DNA of 42,900 nt from JAVBUP01 sp031555175 (GCA_031555175.1 JAVBUP010000026.1:1-42900), one strand, 5' to 3'. Counted from the first letter of the stretch, positions 34,701 through 42,827 are shown. The notes: a model not told the origin generated them from the sequence alone. Translations and numbers: made by a program.

Positions 34701-37206
34701 TATCCTCGTTTTGGATCAAATCATCCCTGATATAGCCATAATAACTAAAACTCCAACCTTTGCCAAATGTTCCGCTTTCTACATTCAATGAATCATAGCT
34801 GCGATTAAACCCTATTTCAAAGCCAATCGATGTGACTGTTAAATCTGTATAACTTTGATGGTAGTTTCCCACAGAAATACTATCCATTATTGTTATTTCC
34901 TCTGCCGATTTATTTCCTAATGCATCTTGGACAAAAATCGTATACACGCCTTTACCGGTCACTGTAAAACTGTCACCTTCTATTTTTACTGCATTACTTG
35001 GCATTGTATCATTTGCCTGATATGATCCATACCCATAATATAACTGGTCGCTATTTACCCCGCTTGCATCACTAGTTATAACTTGAATTATCGTACTGTT
35101 TCCATTACGAGCTTTTAGTTTTGTTGTGACTGTAGGTCCAACTGTATCTATCGTAAATGTTTGACTTGTTTCACTAATGTTGCCTGCTTTATCTGTTAAG
35201 CGTAAACGTAAGGTATAACTGTCATCACTTAACCCTGTGGTCGTAATTACTCCCAAAACTCCTCCGCTACTTACTGGACTTGTTGATGTTTTTAACGTTA
35301 TCCAACTACTTGAAGTTACTCCTTTATAATCTAGCGTATAACTTGAAAAATTGTCATCCGTCGCTGTTCCCAATACATTAATCGGCGCTTTGGTGTTGAT
35401 ATTCCCTATCGGACTTGTAATCTTGATATCCGAAGCCGCATGTTGTCTAATAAATGAACGTGTCACTGTGCTCACATTCCCAACTGTATCTGTTACTGTT
35501 AACTTTATCGTATATGTGCCATCTTTTAATGTGCTTACATCCAGACTGCCTAACGTTCCATTACTTACTGCTGTTGTTGATGTTTTGATCGTTGTCCAAC
35601 TCGTTGGTGAACTTCCTAATCCATACTGTAAACTATAATTCTTAAAATAACTATCTGTCGCTGTCCCTGCAATATTCATCGTTCCAAAGATCACTGCATT
35701 GCTTGCCGGACTACTTATACTTGCTGTTGGTGCACTACTATCTACTATATAATCTACACTTAAATATGGGTAATCTGCGTTTGTTTTATATACCCAATCC
35801 GATGTCGCAAACCATATATTGCGTAATGATCCACTACTTGTTTCACTTGTGTATTTTAACACTACTCCATAATTACTCGAAGGCGCTGCATACCAACTCT
35901 TTACTGCACTTGTTATATCAAAGTTATACTGCCCATTCCCTGTTATCGTTTTACTATCTAACGCTCCTGCATCAAAATTTGCACTTATATTACTGCCCCA
36001 ACCAATACTATTCCACGTTACACTGCTTTCTGACCATGATGTATTTAATTTATGCACACTTATACTATTGTTAAATACATTTACTCCCGCTGAAAATGTA
36101 GTTAAGCGTAATGTTCCTTTCGTTATTATCGCTCTACTATCACTGATTGCTGGTAAACTTACAAATCTGACTACTGCTCGATTCCTTTTCCCTGCTGCAT
36201 CCATCCCGACTGCCATTTTTTCATACGCCCCATACTGCGTTGATAAGGGATTTGCTTGTACACAATAGCTTTCTTGGATATTACTTTGGGTATAGGTAGT
36301 TGCTACTGTTGGGTCTAATATTACTGGATAACTCGCACTTGCTAGCCACTCGCTATCTCCTGTTAAACTTATATGATAGACTCCTTTTTTTACCTCACTT
36401 AACTCTACCGCTACACTATGACTGATATTATCACTGCTATCTATCATATATGGCGCTGCAAAGTTATAAATCTCTTTTCCTTTTTCATCAACTGCACTTA
36501 TACTATTATCTTCATTAAGCTGCAAACTTAATTTCCCTACATCTATCTCCATAAGAAAGCTGTGTTGTGCTTCTTCATTCTTTAATACTATATCTTCTTT
36601 TAGCTTATTTGAGATATTTATATATCGCACATCTATATTTTCATATATTTCTTCATATGTAATACTTGATGATATATTTTTTACTTTAATATGGCGCTCT
36701 TCATTATTATAATTCTTGCCTTCTTCTTCTATATTATCTATTTTCCCTGATACCTTATTTTGGCCAATAAAAAACCAAGACATTTTATAATCTGCTGCTT
36801 GTAGATCTACTAACTTATTACTTGTAGACTTCTTTGCAAATTTTATCTTAGTATAATTGCTACTATTCTCATATTCATTTCCTGCACTAATTAAACTATT
36901 ATCTATACCTACTAATTCCCCTTCTTCTTCATAGGCAATTTCAAACGGATACGTGATTACTCTGTAACTACCATCACTCATTAAAAACGTTCGACTTGTT
37001 GCACTTTTTAACTCTGTCACTTCTTCTACATACTCTACTTCACTATTTTGACTACTTGTACTGGCATATCCGGTAACACTCCCAACATCACCTACTACTG
37101 CACCATTACTTTCCATTGAAGCATGCGCCTTCGCCGTGACTAATCCTACTATCATACACACTACTAGTAACGTTTTGATTGTACGATAGATTTCTCTCTT
37201 GTTCAT
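31777..37206 (-). CDS. Secreted RHS/YD-repeat protein with DNRLRE and Ig-like domains, short tip
   Basis: An 1809-residue exported protein. Signal peptide ~1-29 (TLLVVCMIVGLVTAKAHA). Residues ~30-290 are a wall-facing region; ~300-485 a DNRLRE domain (KLNTSWSESSVTWNS, WYAAPSSNYGVVLK); ~490-690 two Ig-like repeats (GTATDSYFKNYSLQYG and GTATDDNFSSYTLDYK); ~770-1750 RHS/YD repeats (YDSYGRIIYS, YDDKGNLIAEISYD, YDRYGNILHK). The RHS core ends with RYRGYYLDSESNYYYLQSRYYGSEVGRF in close form, then only about 30 residues follow, with no typical toxin. The ribosome site before the ATG at 37206 is weak (AGTGAA). It is large, monocistronic and convergent with queH. RHS proteins often end in a variable toxin with an adjacent immunity gene; neither is recognisable. 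Confidence 0.9.
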   Translation of the reverse strand: MNKREIYRTIKTLLVVCMIVGLVTAKAHASMESNGAVVGDVGSVTGYASTSSQNSEVEYVEEVTELKSATSRTFLMSDGSYRVITYPFEIAYEEEGELVGIDNSLISAGNEYENSSNYTKIKFAKKSTSNKLVDLQAADYKMSWFFIGQNKVSGKIDNIEEEGKNYNNEERHIKVKNISSSITYEEIYENIDVRYINISNKLKEDIVLKNEEAQHSFLMEIDVGKLSLQLNEDNSISAVDEKGKEIYNFAAPYMIDSSDNISHSVAVELSEVKKGVYHISLTGDSEWLASASYPVILDPTVATTYTQSNIQESYCVQANPLSTQYGAYEKMAVGMDAAGKRNRAVVRFVSLPAISDSRAIITKGTLRLTTFSAGVNVFNNSISVHKLNTSWSESSVTWNSIGWGSNISANFDAGALDSKTITGNGQYNFDITSAVKSWYAAPSSNYGVVLKYTSETSSGSLRNIWFATSDWVYKTNADYPYLSVDYIVDSSAPTASISSPASNAVIFGTMNIAGTATDSYFKNYSLQYGLGSSPTSWTTIKTSTTAVSNGTLGSLDVSTLKDGTYTIKLTVTDTVGNVSTVTRSFIRQHAASDIKITSPIGNINTKAPINVLGTATDDNFSSYTLDYKGVTSSSWITLKTSTSPVSSGGVLGVITTTGLSDDSYTLRLRLTDKAGNISETSQTFTIDTVGPTVTTKLKARNGNSTIIQVITSDASGVNSDQLYYGYGSYQANDTMPSNAVKIEGDSFTVTGKGVYTIFVQDALGNKSAEEITIMDSISVGNYHQSYTDLTVTSIGFEIGFNRSYDSLNVESGTFGKGWSFSYYGYIRDDLIQNEDKIVHLPDGSNEVFSYINEQYKGLNTSSKLHKTANGYQLITAENITYIFNTLGHLVLISDGHGNKVELGVNEKGYPTKVIDSNHREYTIDYTNDLITTITDPAGRVISYEYSNGYLTTQKNAMGAIVNHYDYENGYLSEIKNGFGTVITQITYYGNGQVKSLSDGKNTTSYSYEVSENGDKVIVQSSGEEVSRSGYDSYGRIIYSSDKQSTIYANLLGDIASIKNDDGTSTVYQYDDKGNLIAEISYDKEGNETEKQSISYEYVGDSIKKITSKTSDNLTINEFDLKGSLVKSEVTKYNSDESIEHYSKNSYIYNGNGTLSSVESIEQQGSDTSSESVSYVYKCGYPVKIIHKKNGTLVSETHFVYNVLGQVISQSSDNIHVSMIYDKLGNVVYQEIDSNGDRIRSRAVYNEHGQIIQKIDTTEYSVKDELLRYDDEYLAVNDAYGNNEVGIKYLYQENGDISEVKVSSTVVNYNSDNNITNVITKNKELVNYSYQANNKNLLDTVKYGNGATISYRYDDKDNILSISDGISNYSYNYETVTKEENTITRLANKVMSDGLTITFSYDSEDNVKVSYVKGESVVYSYQVTGDKLEEVINSVSYVSDYSDTEDVFSQGTSSFSKTYTYNASSQVAKTNIADKIIKNNTYNNQGQLTAQGTVIKGNTQTSSYTYDDRSNIKTISNGASEQYEYYYDGSNQVIRVDDKVQGKTFTYEYDRYGNILHKKTYSYSKEADLYNDNYSIVYYEYDNPLLPDAVTSYNGQSITYDEIGNPKEYLGYTMTWSMGRQLSTLSKSGNSSSYSYDDNGIRTSKTVNGITTNYTNIEGRITSEINSTNIIYYRYDHNDQLVGFNLNGIEYYYNVNIQGDIVGIVDSSGSEVVSYSYDVYGVTTYITGSLKDTVGKLNPMRYRGYYLDSESNYYYLQSRYYGSEVGRFINSDEASYIDTDTLMGLHFRSQSWEFPQICQRCLMRRILSKS

Positions 37207-37213
37207 TGTTCAC

Positions 37214-37253
37214 TTTTTTGTATACTTAGTATACTTTCCCATTCTTTATTATA
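37214..37253 (-). promoter_or_regulatory. Promoter region and palindrome upstream of the RHS gene
   Basis: TATAAT on the minus strand (37248-37253) lies about 42 bases before the ATG; the -35 is poor. Between them is the palindrome GTATACTTAGTATAC (37214-37228), which could be an operator or a small hairpin near the ribosome site. Confidence 0.45.
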
Positions 37254-37601
37254 AAACTTTAACTGCACAGATTCACTTTTCCAAAATCAAAATTTTAGCT
37301 ACTATTTACTCCTATTAACTTTTCAAGGATCTCTTTTCTCTTATTATTTATTTCCCCTTCTTGTATTTATTTTCCCCTTTCATGGTTTAAGAAAAGCGCT
37401 TCTCTATCAGTTTAAACTTTTAAATAGTTCTTCGAGAAAGAGCTTTCTACTACTCATATTCTATTATACTTGGTTCATACTTTGCAAATTCTATGCATAT
37501 TTCCAAGCAATTAGCAGTTTATCTCTCTATTTTACCCTTTTTTACTGTTTTTTTGACTTGGATTATTCCACTTATATTATGAAATTAATGGCTTATCTAA
37601 A
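37254..37601. other. AT-rich intergenic region without a recognised gene
   Basis: No gene was found. A weak, interrupted inverted repeat (around 37391-37404 and 37438-37452) and a plus-strand TTGACT...TATTAT pair (about 37553-37580) occur, but nothing they would serve is seen. One minus-strand 16-codon frame (MSSRKLFLEELFKSLN) follows a TATAAT-like box but lacks a ribosome site. Confidence 0.4.
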
Positions 37602-37627
37602 TAAAAAGTTAGAATTCCTTCTAACTT
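37602..37627 (-). terminator. Terminator of the alpha/beta hydrolase gene
   Basis: AAGTTAGAA (37606-37614) pairs with TTCTAACTT (37619-37627), followed by TTTTTAT on the minus strand. Confidence 0.82.
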
Positions 37628-37653
37628 AAAATACTTTTTACATAAATCAACAA

Positions 37654-38466
37654 CTATAATTCTAATTGGAATCTATCAAAACTAACTTCATTAAGTATCA
37701 AATCAATAATATTAGCTATATATGGCCATTTCTCATCAACAAAATCCCCATCCTGATCAATAACTATGTTTAATAAATCATGGGGACTAAACATGCTGGC
37801 GCCTTCTGTATCTACTTTCACAAAGCGCTTCTTTTGTTGCCAAGATTTGACTCCTAGCCAGGATACAATATCGCCAGAAGCAACGATACATTCATGTTGA
37901 TTACTATTTAGTAATGCTTTTTGATAACTAGTAATATTTGTTCTATTAACTGGTTGACCATTAATAGTGATTACCTTTTTTATTTGATTATCATATGATA
38001 TAAATACTTCAGCCGCTAGGTTGCCACCTTTTGAATGACCAAGCAAATAATTGGTTTGACCCATATTTTCCAAAAAGAATTGCTTAGCACTCTCAATTTG
38101 ATTGGAATCTCCAGTAACTGCAGATACAACATTATCAACCATATCAATTTGCGAATGATCTAATTGCCCAATGTTTTCACTACCTCTAAACAAGAAAATT
38201 ATATCTTTATTTTTTTTATTCTCTAAAACATATCCTACAAAACCATTTCCATGTGGTGGATTTTCATTGAGATATTTTTTTATTGTTAAATCGAATAAAC
38301 TTGCATTATCTTCAAGTCGATTAATATAATCTATGATGGGCTGTATCTTACCTTGATTATTAATAGAGCTACGGAATAGAGTAGTTCCAATATCGCTGCC
38401 CTCAATGAAGTCTATATCTAGATATGATAATTGCATTAGTATTAATATCTCAATATCTTTATACAT
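37654..38466 (-). CDS. Alpha/beta hydrolase (DUF2974/lipase-like)
   Basis: A 270-residue cytoplasmic protein with an alpha/beta-hydrolase core. The nucleophile elbow is LLGHSKGGNLA (serine in GHSKG, residues ~143-147), the motif of the DUF2974 family related to lipases. A preceding strand is DIIFLFRGSEN, and the likely catalytic Asp/His lie in IVASGDIVSWLG and FSPHDLLNI. No signal peptide. Substrate unknown; ester or lipid cleavage is the usual assumption. Start: the ATG at 38466 has GAGGGG six bases upstream; the ATG two codons earlier directly abuts that site. It follows the ABC unit and its terminator, and lies upstream of the RHS gene in the same direction, but a terminator separates them. 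Confidence 0.85.
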   Translation of the reverse strand: MYKDIEILILMQLSYLDIDFIEGSDIGTTLFRSSINNQGKIQPIIDYINRLEDNASLFDLTIKKYLNENPPHGNGFVGYVLENKKNKDIIFLFRGSENIGQLDHSQIDMVDNVVSAVTGDSNQIESAKQFFLENMGQTNYLLGHSKGGNLAAEVFISYDNQIKKVITINGQPVNRTNITSYQKALLNSNQHECIVASGDIVSWLGVKSWQQKKRFVKVDTEGASMFSPHDLLNIVIDQDGDFVDEKWPYIANIIDLILNEVSFDRFQLEL

Positions 38467-38501
38467 AAACATCCCCTCTATATAGTCTATGTATAAACAA
38501 G

Positions 38502-38522
38502 AAAAAGGAGCTATCGCTCCTT
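38502..38522 (-). terminator. Terminator of the GntR-ABC operon
   Basis: AAGGAGC (38505-38511) pairs with GCTCCTT (38516-38522), followed by TTTTTC on the minus strand. It includes part of the permease stop codon. Confidence 0.82.
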
Positions 38523-39159
38523 AGAATTCCTTCTTTAAATAGATACTACAAGATAGTTTATAAGAACCATATAAAACTAGTAATACTATGACAGGTATGA
38601 TAAATAACAGATAGTTTTCAAGAAATAGCAATCCAGAAAAATCAATCTCTAAACTATTCATAACTATAGTTACAAGACCAACAAGCCCACTTAATCCAAA
38701 GGCAAATGCAAACATGAAAACTCGACTTTTTTGCACTCCAAATTTGTAAATTGCTGGATATGATAAAGAAATACATGCAATAATTCCTGCAATACTACTT
38801 AATAAAGTCATTGCAATATCTTCTAGAGTCATTACTTGTCCAAACAACCCAACTATCACAGAAATAATTGTCCCACCAACCGCTCCTACTAAGCAAATAG
38901 AAAGCGTAAATATATATTTACTTCTTACTATTTCATTTCTTTCTAATGGCAGTGTTATTGAGTAAGCATCCCAATTATTAAATTCATCATAATTAAAAGT
39001 AGAAATACATAGTACCATAATAAACATTGGAATAATAAACGATAGGTAAGAGTTATCTTCCATCATAACACCGATAAATCCAAACATAGCAATTACAAAC
39101 ACGAATTGTCTAAAGTTATTTTTCAAGAACAGAACATCTTTTATTATTAAACCTTTCAC
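38521..39159 (-). CDS. ABC-2 type permease subunit
   Basis: A 212-residue membrane protein with about six helices (FRQFVFVIAMFGFIGVMM, YLSFIIPMFIMVLCIST, FTLSICLVGAVGGTIISVIV, then MTLLSSIAGIIACISLS and two more). FNNWDAYSITLPLERNEIVRSKY is the cytoplasmic loop typical of ABC-2 permeases that pair with YtrB/YhcG-type ATPases. It starts with GTG at 39159, overlapping the ATPase stop (TAGTG), with GGGGTGA upstream. Last gene of the unit. The cargo is unknown; in this class exporters act on peptides, antibiotics or membrane stress products. Confidence 0.88.
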   Translation of the reverse strand: MKGLIIKDVLFLKNNFRQFVFVIAMFGFIGVMMEDNSYLSFIIPMFIMVLCISTFNYDEFNNWDAYSITLPLERNEIVRSKYIFTLSICLVGAVGGTIISVIVGLFGQVMTLEDIAMTLLSSIAGIIACISLSYPAIYKFGVQKSRVFMFAFAFGLSGLVGLVTIVMNSLEIDFSGLLFLENYLLFIIPVIVLLVLYGSYKLSCSIYLKKEF

Positions 39160-40007
39160 TATTTCACCCCTTTAATATACAACAGCATTACATCATCAAT
39201 ACTAGCGTTATCAATAACCAAATCTTTATATTTTCTCTTTATTTTATCTCGACCATAGACTAGTACATCATAGATGTATATATTCTTTCTATAGCGAATC
39301 ACATCTTCTTTTTCTAAGCAATTAAACATGTCTTCATCGCAGCGAATTATTAGGTAGTTTTCTAATAATTCATTTTTATCTTCTGATAAGACTATATTGC
39401 CTTCATGAATAAATGTAATATAATCTGCAATATGCTCTAGGTCACTTGTAATATGACTTGATAAGAGGACACTATGTTCTTCATCTTGGATAAATTCTAG
39501 GAAAATATCAAGAATTTCACTTCTTACTACAGGATCTAATCCACTTGTTGGCTCATCGAGGATTAATAATTTTGGGTGATGAGCTAGTGCTGTCGCAATT
39601 TCTAACTTCTTACGCATTCCTTTTGATAATGTCTTAATAACTTGATTTGTTGGTATTTTAAAATCATTTAAATATGTATTAAATAAGTCAGTATCCCATT
39701 TTTTATAAACATTTTTCATTATCAAATTTATATCTTCTACTCTTAATATCTCTGCAAAAAAAGTATTATCTAAAACTACACCGATATCCTCCTTAGCATC
39801 CTTTAGTGTTCTTCCATCAAACAACTCTATACTTCCCTCGGTAGTGTGAATAATGCCTAAAATAGCTTTTATTAATGTAGTTTTTCCAGCTCCATTTTCA
39901 CCTACTAAGCCTACAATAGTCCCACTTGGCACTACAAGGTCTACTTGGTTTAAAGTAAAGTTATTATATTTTTTTGTGACTTTTTTAGCACTAATACTAT
40001 TTTTCAT
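39159..40007 (-). CDS. ABC transporter ATPase subunit
   Basis: A 282-residue ATPase. Walker A is GENGAGKTTL (~35-44), the signature LSKGMRKKLEIA, Walker B LLILDEPTSGLD, and the switch His lies in SSHITSDLEH. The C-terminal ~70 residues (LIIRCDEDMFNCLE onward) are an accessory region common in this class. AAGGAGG lies upstream of ATG 40007, inside the last codons of the GntR gene, which it overlaps by 11 bases. It energises the permease encoded next. Confidence 0.93.
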   Translation of the reverse strand: MKNSISAKKVTKKYNNFTLNQVDLVVPSGTIVGLVGENGAGKTTLIKAILGIIHTTEGSIELFDGRTLKDAKEDIGVVLDNTFFAEILRVEDINLIMKNVYKKWDTDLFNTYLNDFKIPTNQVIKTLSKGMRKKLEIATALAHHPKLLILDEPTSGLDPVVRSEILDIFLEFIQDEEHSVLLSSHITSDLEHIADYITFIHEGNIVLSEDKNELLENYLIIRCDEDMFNCLEKEDVIRYRKNIYIYDVLVYGRDKIKRKYKDLVIDNASIDDVMLLYIKGVK

Positions 40008-40383
40008 TACTTACCTCCTTATAGAAATAATTAAATAGATTAATTATTTCTTCTTCATCTATATTAATACGATTTGCAATATCTATAATCTCTACAATAT
40101 GTTTTTCTATCTCTTTAATTTGTTCTTCTTTTAATAACTCTAAGTTTTTGCTTGCGACAAAGCTTCCTTTACCGTGAACAGTATTTATAAAGCCCGCTAC
40201 TTCTAATTCATCGTAGGCTTTCTTTACTGTTAATACACTAATTCTTAAATCTCTAGCTAGACTTCTTACCGATGGCAGCCCCTCGTTTTCTATTAGTATT
40301 CCACTAGTAATCTGTCTAATAATTTCATTTTTTATTTGTTCATAAATTGGTATTTCGCTATTATTGCTAATAATAAAGTTCAT
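39997..40383 (-). CDS. GntR-family regulator, YtrA subfamily
   Basis: A 128-residue repressor, short as is usual for YtrA. The winged helix spans ~10-75 (IYEQIKNEIIRQITSGIL, LPSVRSLARDLRISVLTVKK, AYDELEVAGFINTVHGKG), followed by a short helical dimerisation tail. First gene of the operon with an ABC ATPase and permease. It probably represses its own promoter through the inverted repeat at 40396-40420. GAGGTGA precedes the ATG at 40383. The signal is unknown; relatives respond to cell-wall antibiotics. Confidence 0.93.
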   Translation of the reverse strand: MNFIISNNSEIPIYEQIKNEIIRQITSGILIENEGLPSVRSLARDLRISVLTVKKAYDELEVAGFINTVHGKGSFVASKNLELLKEEQIKEIEKHIVEIIDIANRINIDEEEIINLFNYFYKEVSNEK

Positions 40384-40395
40384 TTAATCACCTCA

Positions 40396-40436
40396 ACTGT
40401 TATACATATAGTATAACAGTATATAACATATGTCAA
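40396..40436 (-). promoter_or_regulatory. Promoter and GntR operator of the ABC operon
   Basis: The inverted repeat ACTGTTATAC (40396-40405) / GTATAACAGT (40411-40420) is perfect, with a five-base spacer, the typical form of a YtrA-type operator. TTGACA (40431-40436) and TACTAT (40408-40413) on the minus strand are spaced by 17 bases, so the operator covers the -10. Confidence 0.8.
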
Positions 40437-40440
40437 TATA

Positions 40441-40465
40441 AAAATAAAAAAGCTATGCAGCTTTT
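40441..40465 (-). terminator. Terminator of the HAD gene
   Basis: AAAAGCT (40448-40454) pairs with AGCTTTT (40459-40465), followed by TTTATTTTT on the minus strand. It overlaps the stop codon at 40464. Confidence 0.8.
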
Positions 40466-41291
40466 ATATTTCATCTATTAATTTATGCTCAATAAGTGCG
40501 TGATAAACACCATCTTCATTTACTGATGTGGTATGGTATTGTGTGGCATCTTTAACATTTTGTGTTGCGTTACCCATAGCAATACCATATTTGGCCGTTA
40601 CAATCATATCTAGATCATTGGTACTATCGCCGATTGCATAAGTATCGTCTATTTCTAGATCGTGGTACTTGGCAATTTGAATGATTCCAGTTCCTTTTGA
40701 TGTGCCTTTATTGACGCATTCTATATAATTAAATCCAGGTGTCGTTGCTCCCATATCCATGATATAAAGAATATCTCCTAATTCTCTTTGAAATAGTTCT
40801 ATGTCTGAATCAGGATTACATGTAACACTTATCTTATAGATTGGTTCATCCACGCGTTCTTCTATAAAATGCATACTACCACCAAGCATACCTAAGAAAT
40901 GTTCGAATTTTTCTTGTGCTTCCTTACTAACAAATGGTGCACTAAACATTTTTGCTTGCGATTCCAGATGACAATCAACATGCGCTCTAGCCACTACATC
41001 AATAATCTTAGCTACTGTTTCCTCACTCATTGGATTAGAATAAATAACTTTATCATTTCTGAAGTCTTCAATATAGGCTCCACAGCTAGCTATCGCACCA
41101 TCAAAATCTAATTCTAATAAATCTTTACTGTTAGTTAGTAAACATTTTGGTCTACCTGATGCAACATAGGCTAAATGCCCGTTTTTACGTAGATTTTTAA
41201 TTGCATATTTTGTTTTCTGTGATATTTCATGAGTTTGTTGGTTAAATATCGTACCATCAATATCAAAGAATACTATTTTCCTTTTATTCAT
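40464..41291 (-). CDS. Cof-type HAD-superfamily phosphatase
   Basis: A 275-residue cytoplasmic hydrolase. Motif I is FFDIDGTIF (nucleophile D10), motif II ASGRP, and motif IV YAIGDSTNDLDMI. The cap (~85-190) is of the C2B type, as in Cof/YbjI proteins, which dephosphorylate sugar phosphates or similar small molecules; the substrate is unknown. AAGGTGA precedes the ATG at 41291. It is divergent from the VanY gene, with a composite palindrome between the two. Confidence 0.92.
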   Translation of the reverse strand: MNKRKIVFFDIDGTIFNQQTHEISQKTKYAIKNLRKNGHLAYVASGRPKCLLTNSKDLLELDFDGAIASCGAYIEDFRNDKVIYSNPMSEETVAKIIDVVARAHVDCHLESQAKMFSAPFVSKEAQEKFEHFLGMLGGSMHFIEERVDEPIYKISVTCNPDSDIELFQRELGDILYIMDMGATTPGFNYIECVNKGTSKGTGIIQIAKYHDLEIDDTYAIGDSTNDLDMIVTAKYGIAMGNATQNVKDATQYHTTSVNEDGVYHALIEHKLIDEI

Positions 41292-41313
41292 ACTTTCACC
41301 TTTTCCCTTATGT

Positions 41314-41342
41314 AGAATAACAAATTATCCACTTCACTACAA
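41314..41342 (-). promoter_or_regulatory. Probable promoter of the HAD gene
   Basis: TTGTAG (41337-41342) and TATTCT (41314-41319) on the minus strand are spaced by 17 bases. The hexamers match consensus only in part. Confidence 0.35.
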
Positions 41343-41377
41343 CATAGTTTCAATAATTGAAAGATAAATTGTTGTAG
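41337..41377. repeat. Nested palindromes between HAD and VanY genes
   Basis: Outer arms CTACAAC (41337-41343) and GTTGTAG (41371-41377) are perfect inverted copies, and inside them TTTCAATAATTGAAA (41348-41362) is a perfect palindrome with nearly the same centre. It lies between two divergent promoters and may be a shared operator. Confidence 0.5.
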
Positions 41378-41390
41378 AGAGCGACAAAAA

Positions 41391-41419
41391 TTGACATTTA
41401 TTGACAGCACTTCTATAAT
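41391..41419 (+). promoter_or_regulatory. Consensus promoter of the VanY gene
   Basis: TTGACA (41391-41396) and TATAAT (41414-41419) are both perfect with 17-base spacing, the strongest promoter in the window. A second TTGACA follows at 41401-41406. Confidence 0.9.
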
Positions 41420-41436
41420 TGAAAGGGGGTGATACT

Positions 41437-42747
41437 ATGAGTAAGAAATTAAAAATAATTATTCCTATCATTGTATTGTTATTAATAGGTAGTTATTTTG
41501 GTTTTAATAGTTATCAACAGGCAAAGCATCGTAAGGCTATTATTTCACTTGGTTATGAGAAAGACACTGCCAATTTAATTATTGATAATAAAATTGATGA
41601 TTACATCCTCGATACAAATATCTATTCGGCAACATTAGAAAAAGCATTATTAACAGATAAATACATAAACACTAACTTTGAAATTTATATATCATTTGAG
41701 GATAATGATTCTGAAGCATTAGTAGATAAAATCAATAGTTTGTCAGAAATTGGATATCAGTCAACTACAATTATCAAAGCTTTCCAACAAGGGTATTCGG
41801 ATGTATTAGTTAGTCGTGGATATGCTAAGATATTAGAGACTGCGATTACTGAAGAAAAATTTAATGCTAACTATATAGATATATATCTGAATTGTGCGAT
41901 TGATAAAGAAAATATTTTAGATACGCTAAATGCCTTTGGTAATAAAGGATATGTGCATACTGAAGTAAAAACTATTTTAGAGAAATTCGATGATACACAA
42001 ATTACTAAGATTTTAGAGCTTGGTTATATTAAGGATATTGTTACTCTATCACAAACTAATCATTTTGATTTTAACTTATTAGAAAGATATGTCGCTTACC
42101 GTAGTAAAACTGGTTATACAATTCAAAAGGTTGTGGACTTAGTAGGAATGGGTGTTGATAAAGATTTTTATACTAACATTCAGGCTGCTAGTAATCCCGA
42201 CTCAACAACTGTATTAGTTAGTAAATACTTTGCATTAAGCTCATCATTTGTACCAAGTGACTTGGTTAATATTCCGACTGAATGTGCGATTAGTAATATG
42301 CAAATCAGTAATAAAGCTTATAATGATTTTATGAGATTATGTAATGCTGCTTCACAATCTGGTAATCCAATCATTGTGAAATCCGGCTATCGCAGCTACC
42401 AAACTCAAGACTCTTTATATAAGGACAGTGTTGCTAATAACGGTGTGTATACTGCAGATCGTGGTAGTGCACGTGCAGGCCATTCAGAGCACCAAACTGG
42501 CCTTGCAATAGATATTTATTCTAAAAACCAACCTGGAGTGTCATTTCAAAATACAGCTGCCTCAACATGGATAATCAACAACGCTTATCAATATGGTTTT
42601 ATTGTTCGCTATACCAATAATAATAATGTTATTACCGGTTATATGAGCGAACCATGGCACTTACGCTATGTAGGTGTAGAAGTGGCAACATACATGAAAA
42701 CTAATAATGTTCAATCATATGAAGAATATTATTACTATCACAAATAA
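41437..42747 (+). CDS. D-alanyl-D-alanine carboxypeptidase, VanY/M15B family
   Basis: A 436-residue membrane-anchored peptidase. N-terminal anchor: LKIIIPIIVLLLIGSYFGFN (~4-23). Residues ~40-265 are a helical stalk with repeated LGY..., GY... units. The VanY zinc domain (~270-430) shows VKSGYRSYQTQDSLY, SARAGHSEHQTGLAIDI (metal His and Asp in H-x-x-G-x-A-x-D) and EPWHLRYVG (second His). It trims the terminal D-Ala from peptidoglycan stem peptides outside the cell. Start: the ATG at 41437 has GGGGGTGAT upstream; a TTG at 41419 in the same frame overlaps the -10. Single-gene unit ending in a clear terminator. Confidence 0.94.
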   Translation: MSKKLKIIIPIIVLLLIGSYFGFNSYQQAKHRKAIISLGYEKDTANLIIDNKIDDYILDTNIYSATLEKALLTDKYINTNFEIYISFEDNDSEALVDKINSLSEIGYQSTTIIKAFQQGYSDVLVSRGYAKILETAITEEKFNANYIDIYLNCAIDKENILDTLNAFGNKGYVHTEVKTILEKFDDTQITKILELGYIKDIVTLSQTNHFDFNLLERYVAYRSKTGYTIQKVVDLVGMGVDKDFYTNIQAASNPDSTTVLVSKYFALSSSFVPSDLVNIPTECAISNMQISNKAYNDFMRLCNAASQSGNPIIVKSGYRSYQTQDSLYKDSVANNGVYTADRGSARAGHSEHQTGLAIDIYSKNQPGVSFQNTAASTWIINNAYQYGFIVRYTNNNNVITGYMSEPWHLRYVGVEVATYMKTNNVQSYEEYYYYHK

Positions 42748-42777
42748 CACAAAGACTTTAGGTTCTTAGACAACCGT

Positions 42778-42809
42778 AGGGGTGAACGATAAACGTTTAT
42801 CCCTTTTTT
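42778..42809 (+). terminator. Terminator of the VanY gene
   Basis: AGGGGTGAA (42778-42786) pairs with TTTATCCCT (42796-42804) with two G-U pairs, followed by six T. Confidence 0.8.
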
Positions 42810-42827
42810 GTATATTAATTTGTCAAT

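Noticed and set aside
35351..36268. Plus-strand open frames opposite the RHS gene
   Set aside because: They lie antisense to the DNARLRE/Ig-coding part, have no ribosome sites and read as low-complexity Leu/Tyr-rich sequence.
37381..37480. A short minus-strand frame and a weak inverted repeat in the gap upstream of the RHS gene
   Set aside because: No ribosome site, 16 codons only, and the repeat has a large mismatched interior.
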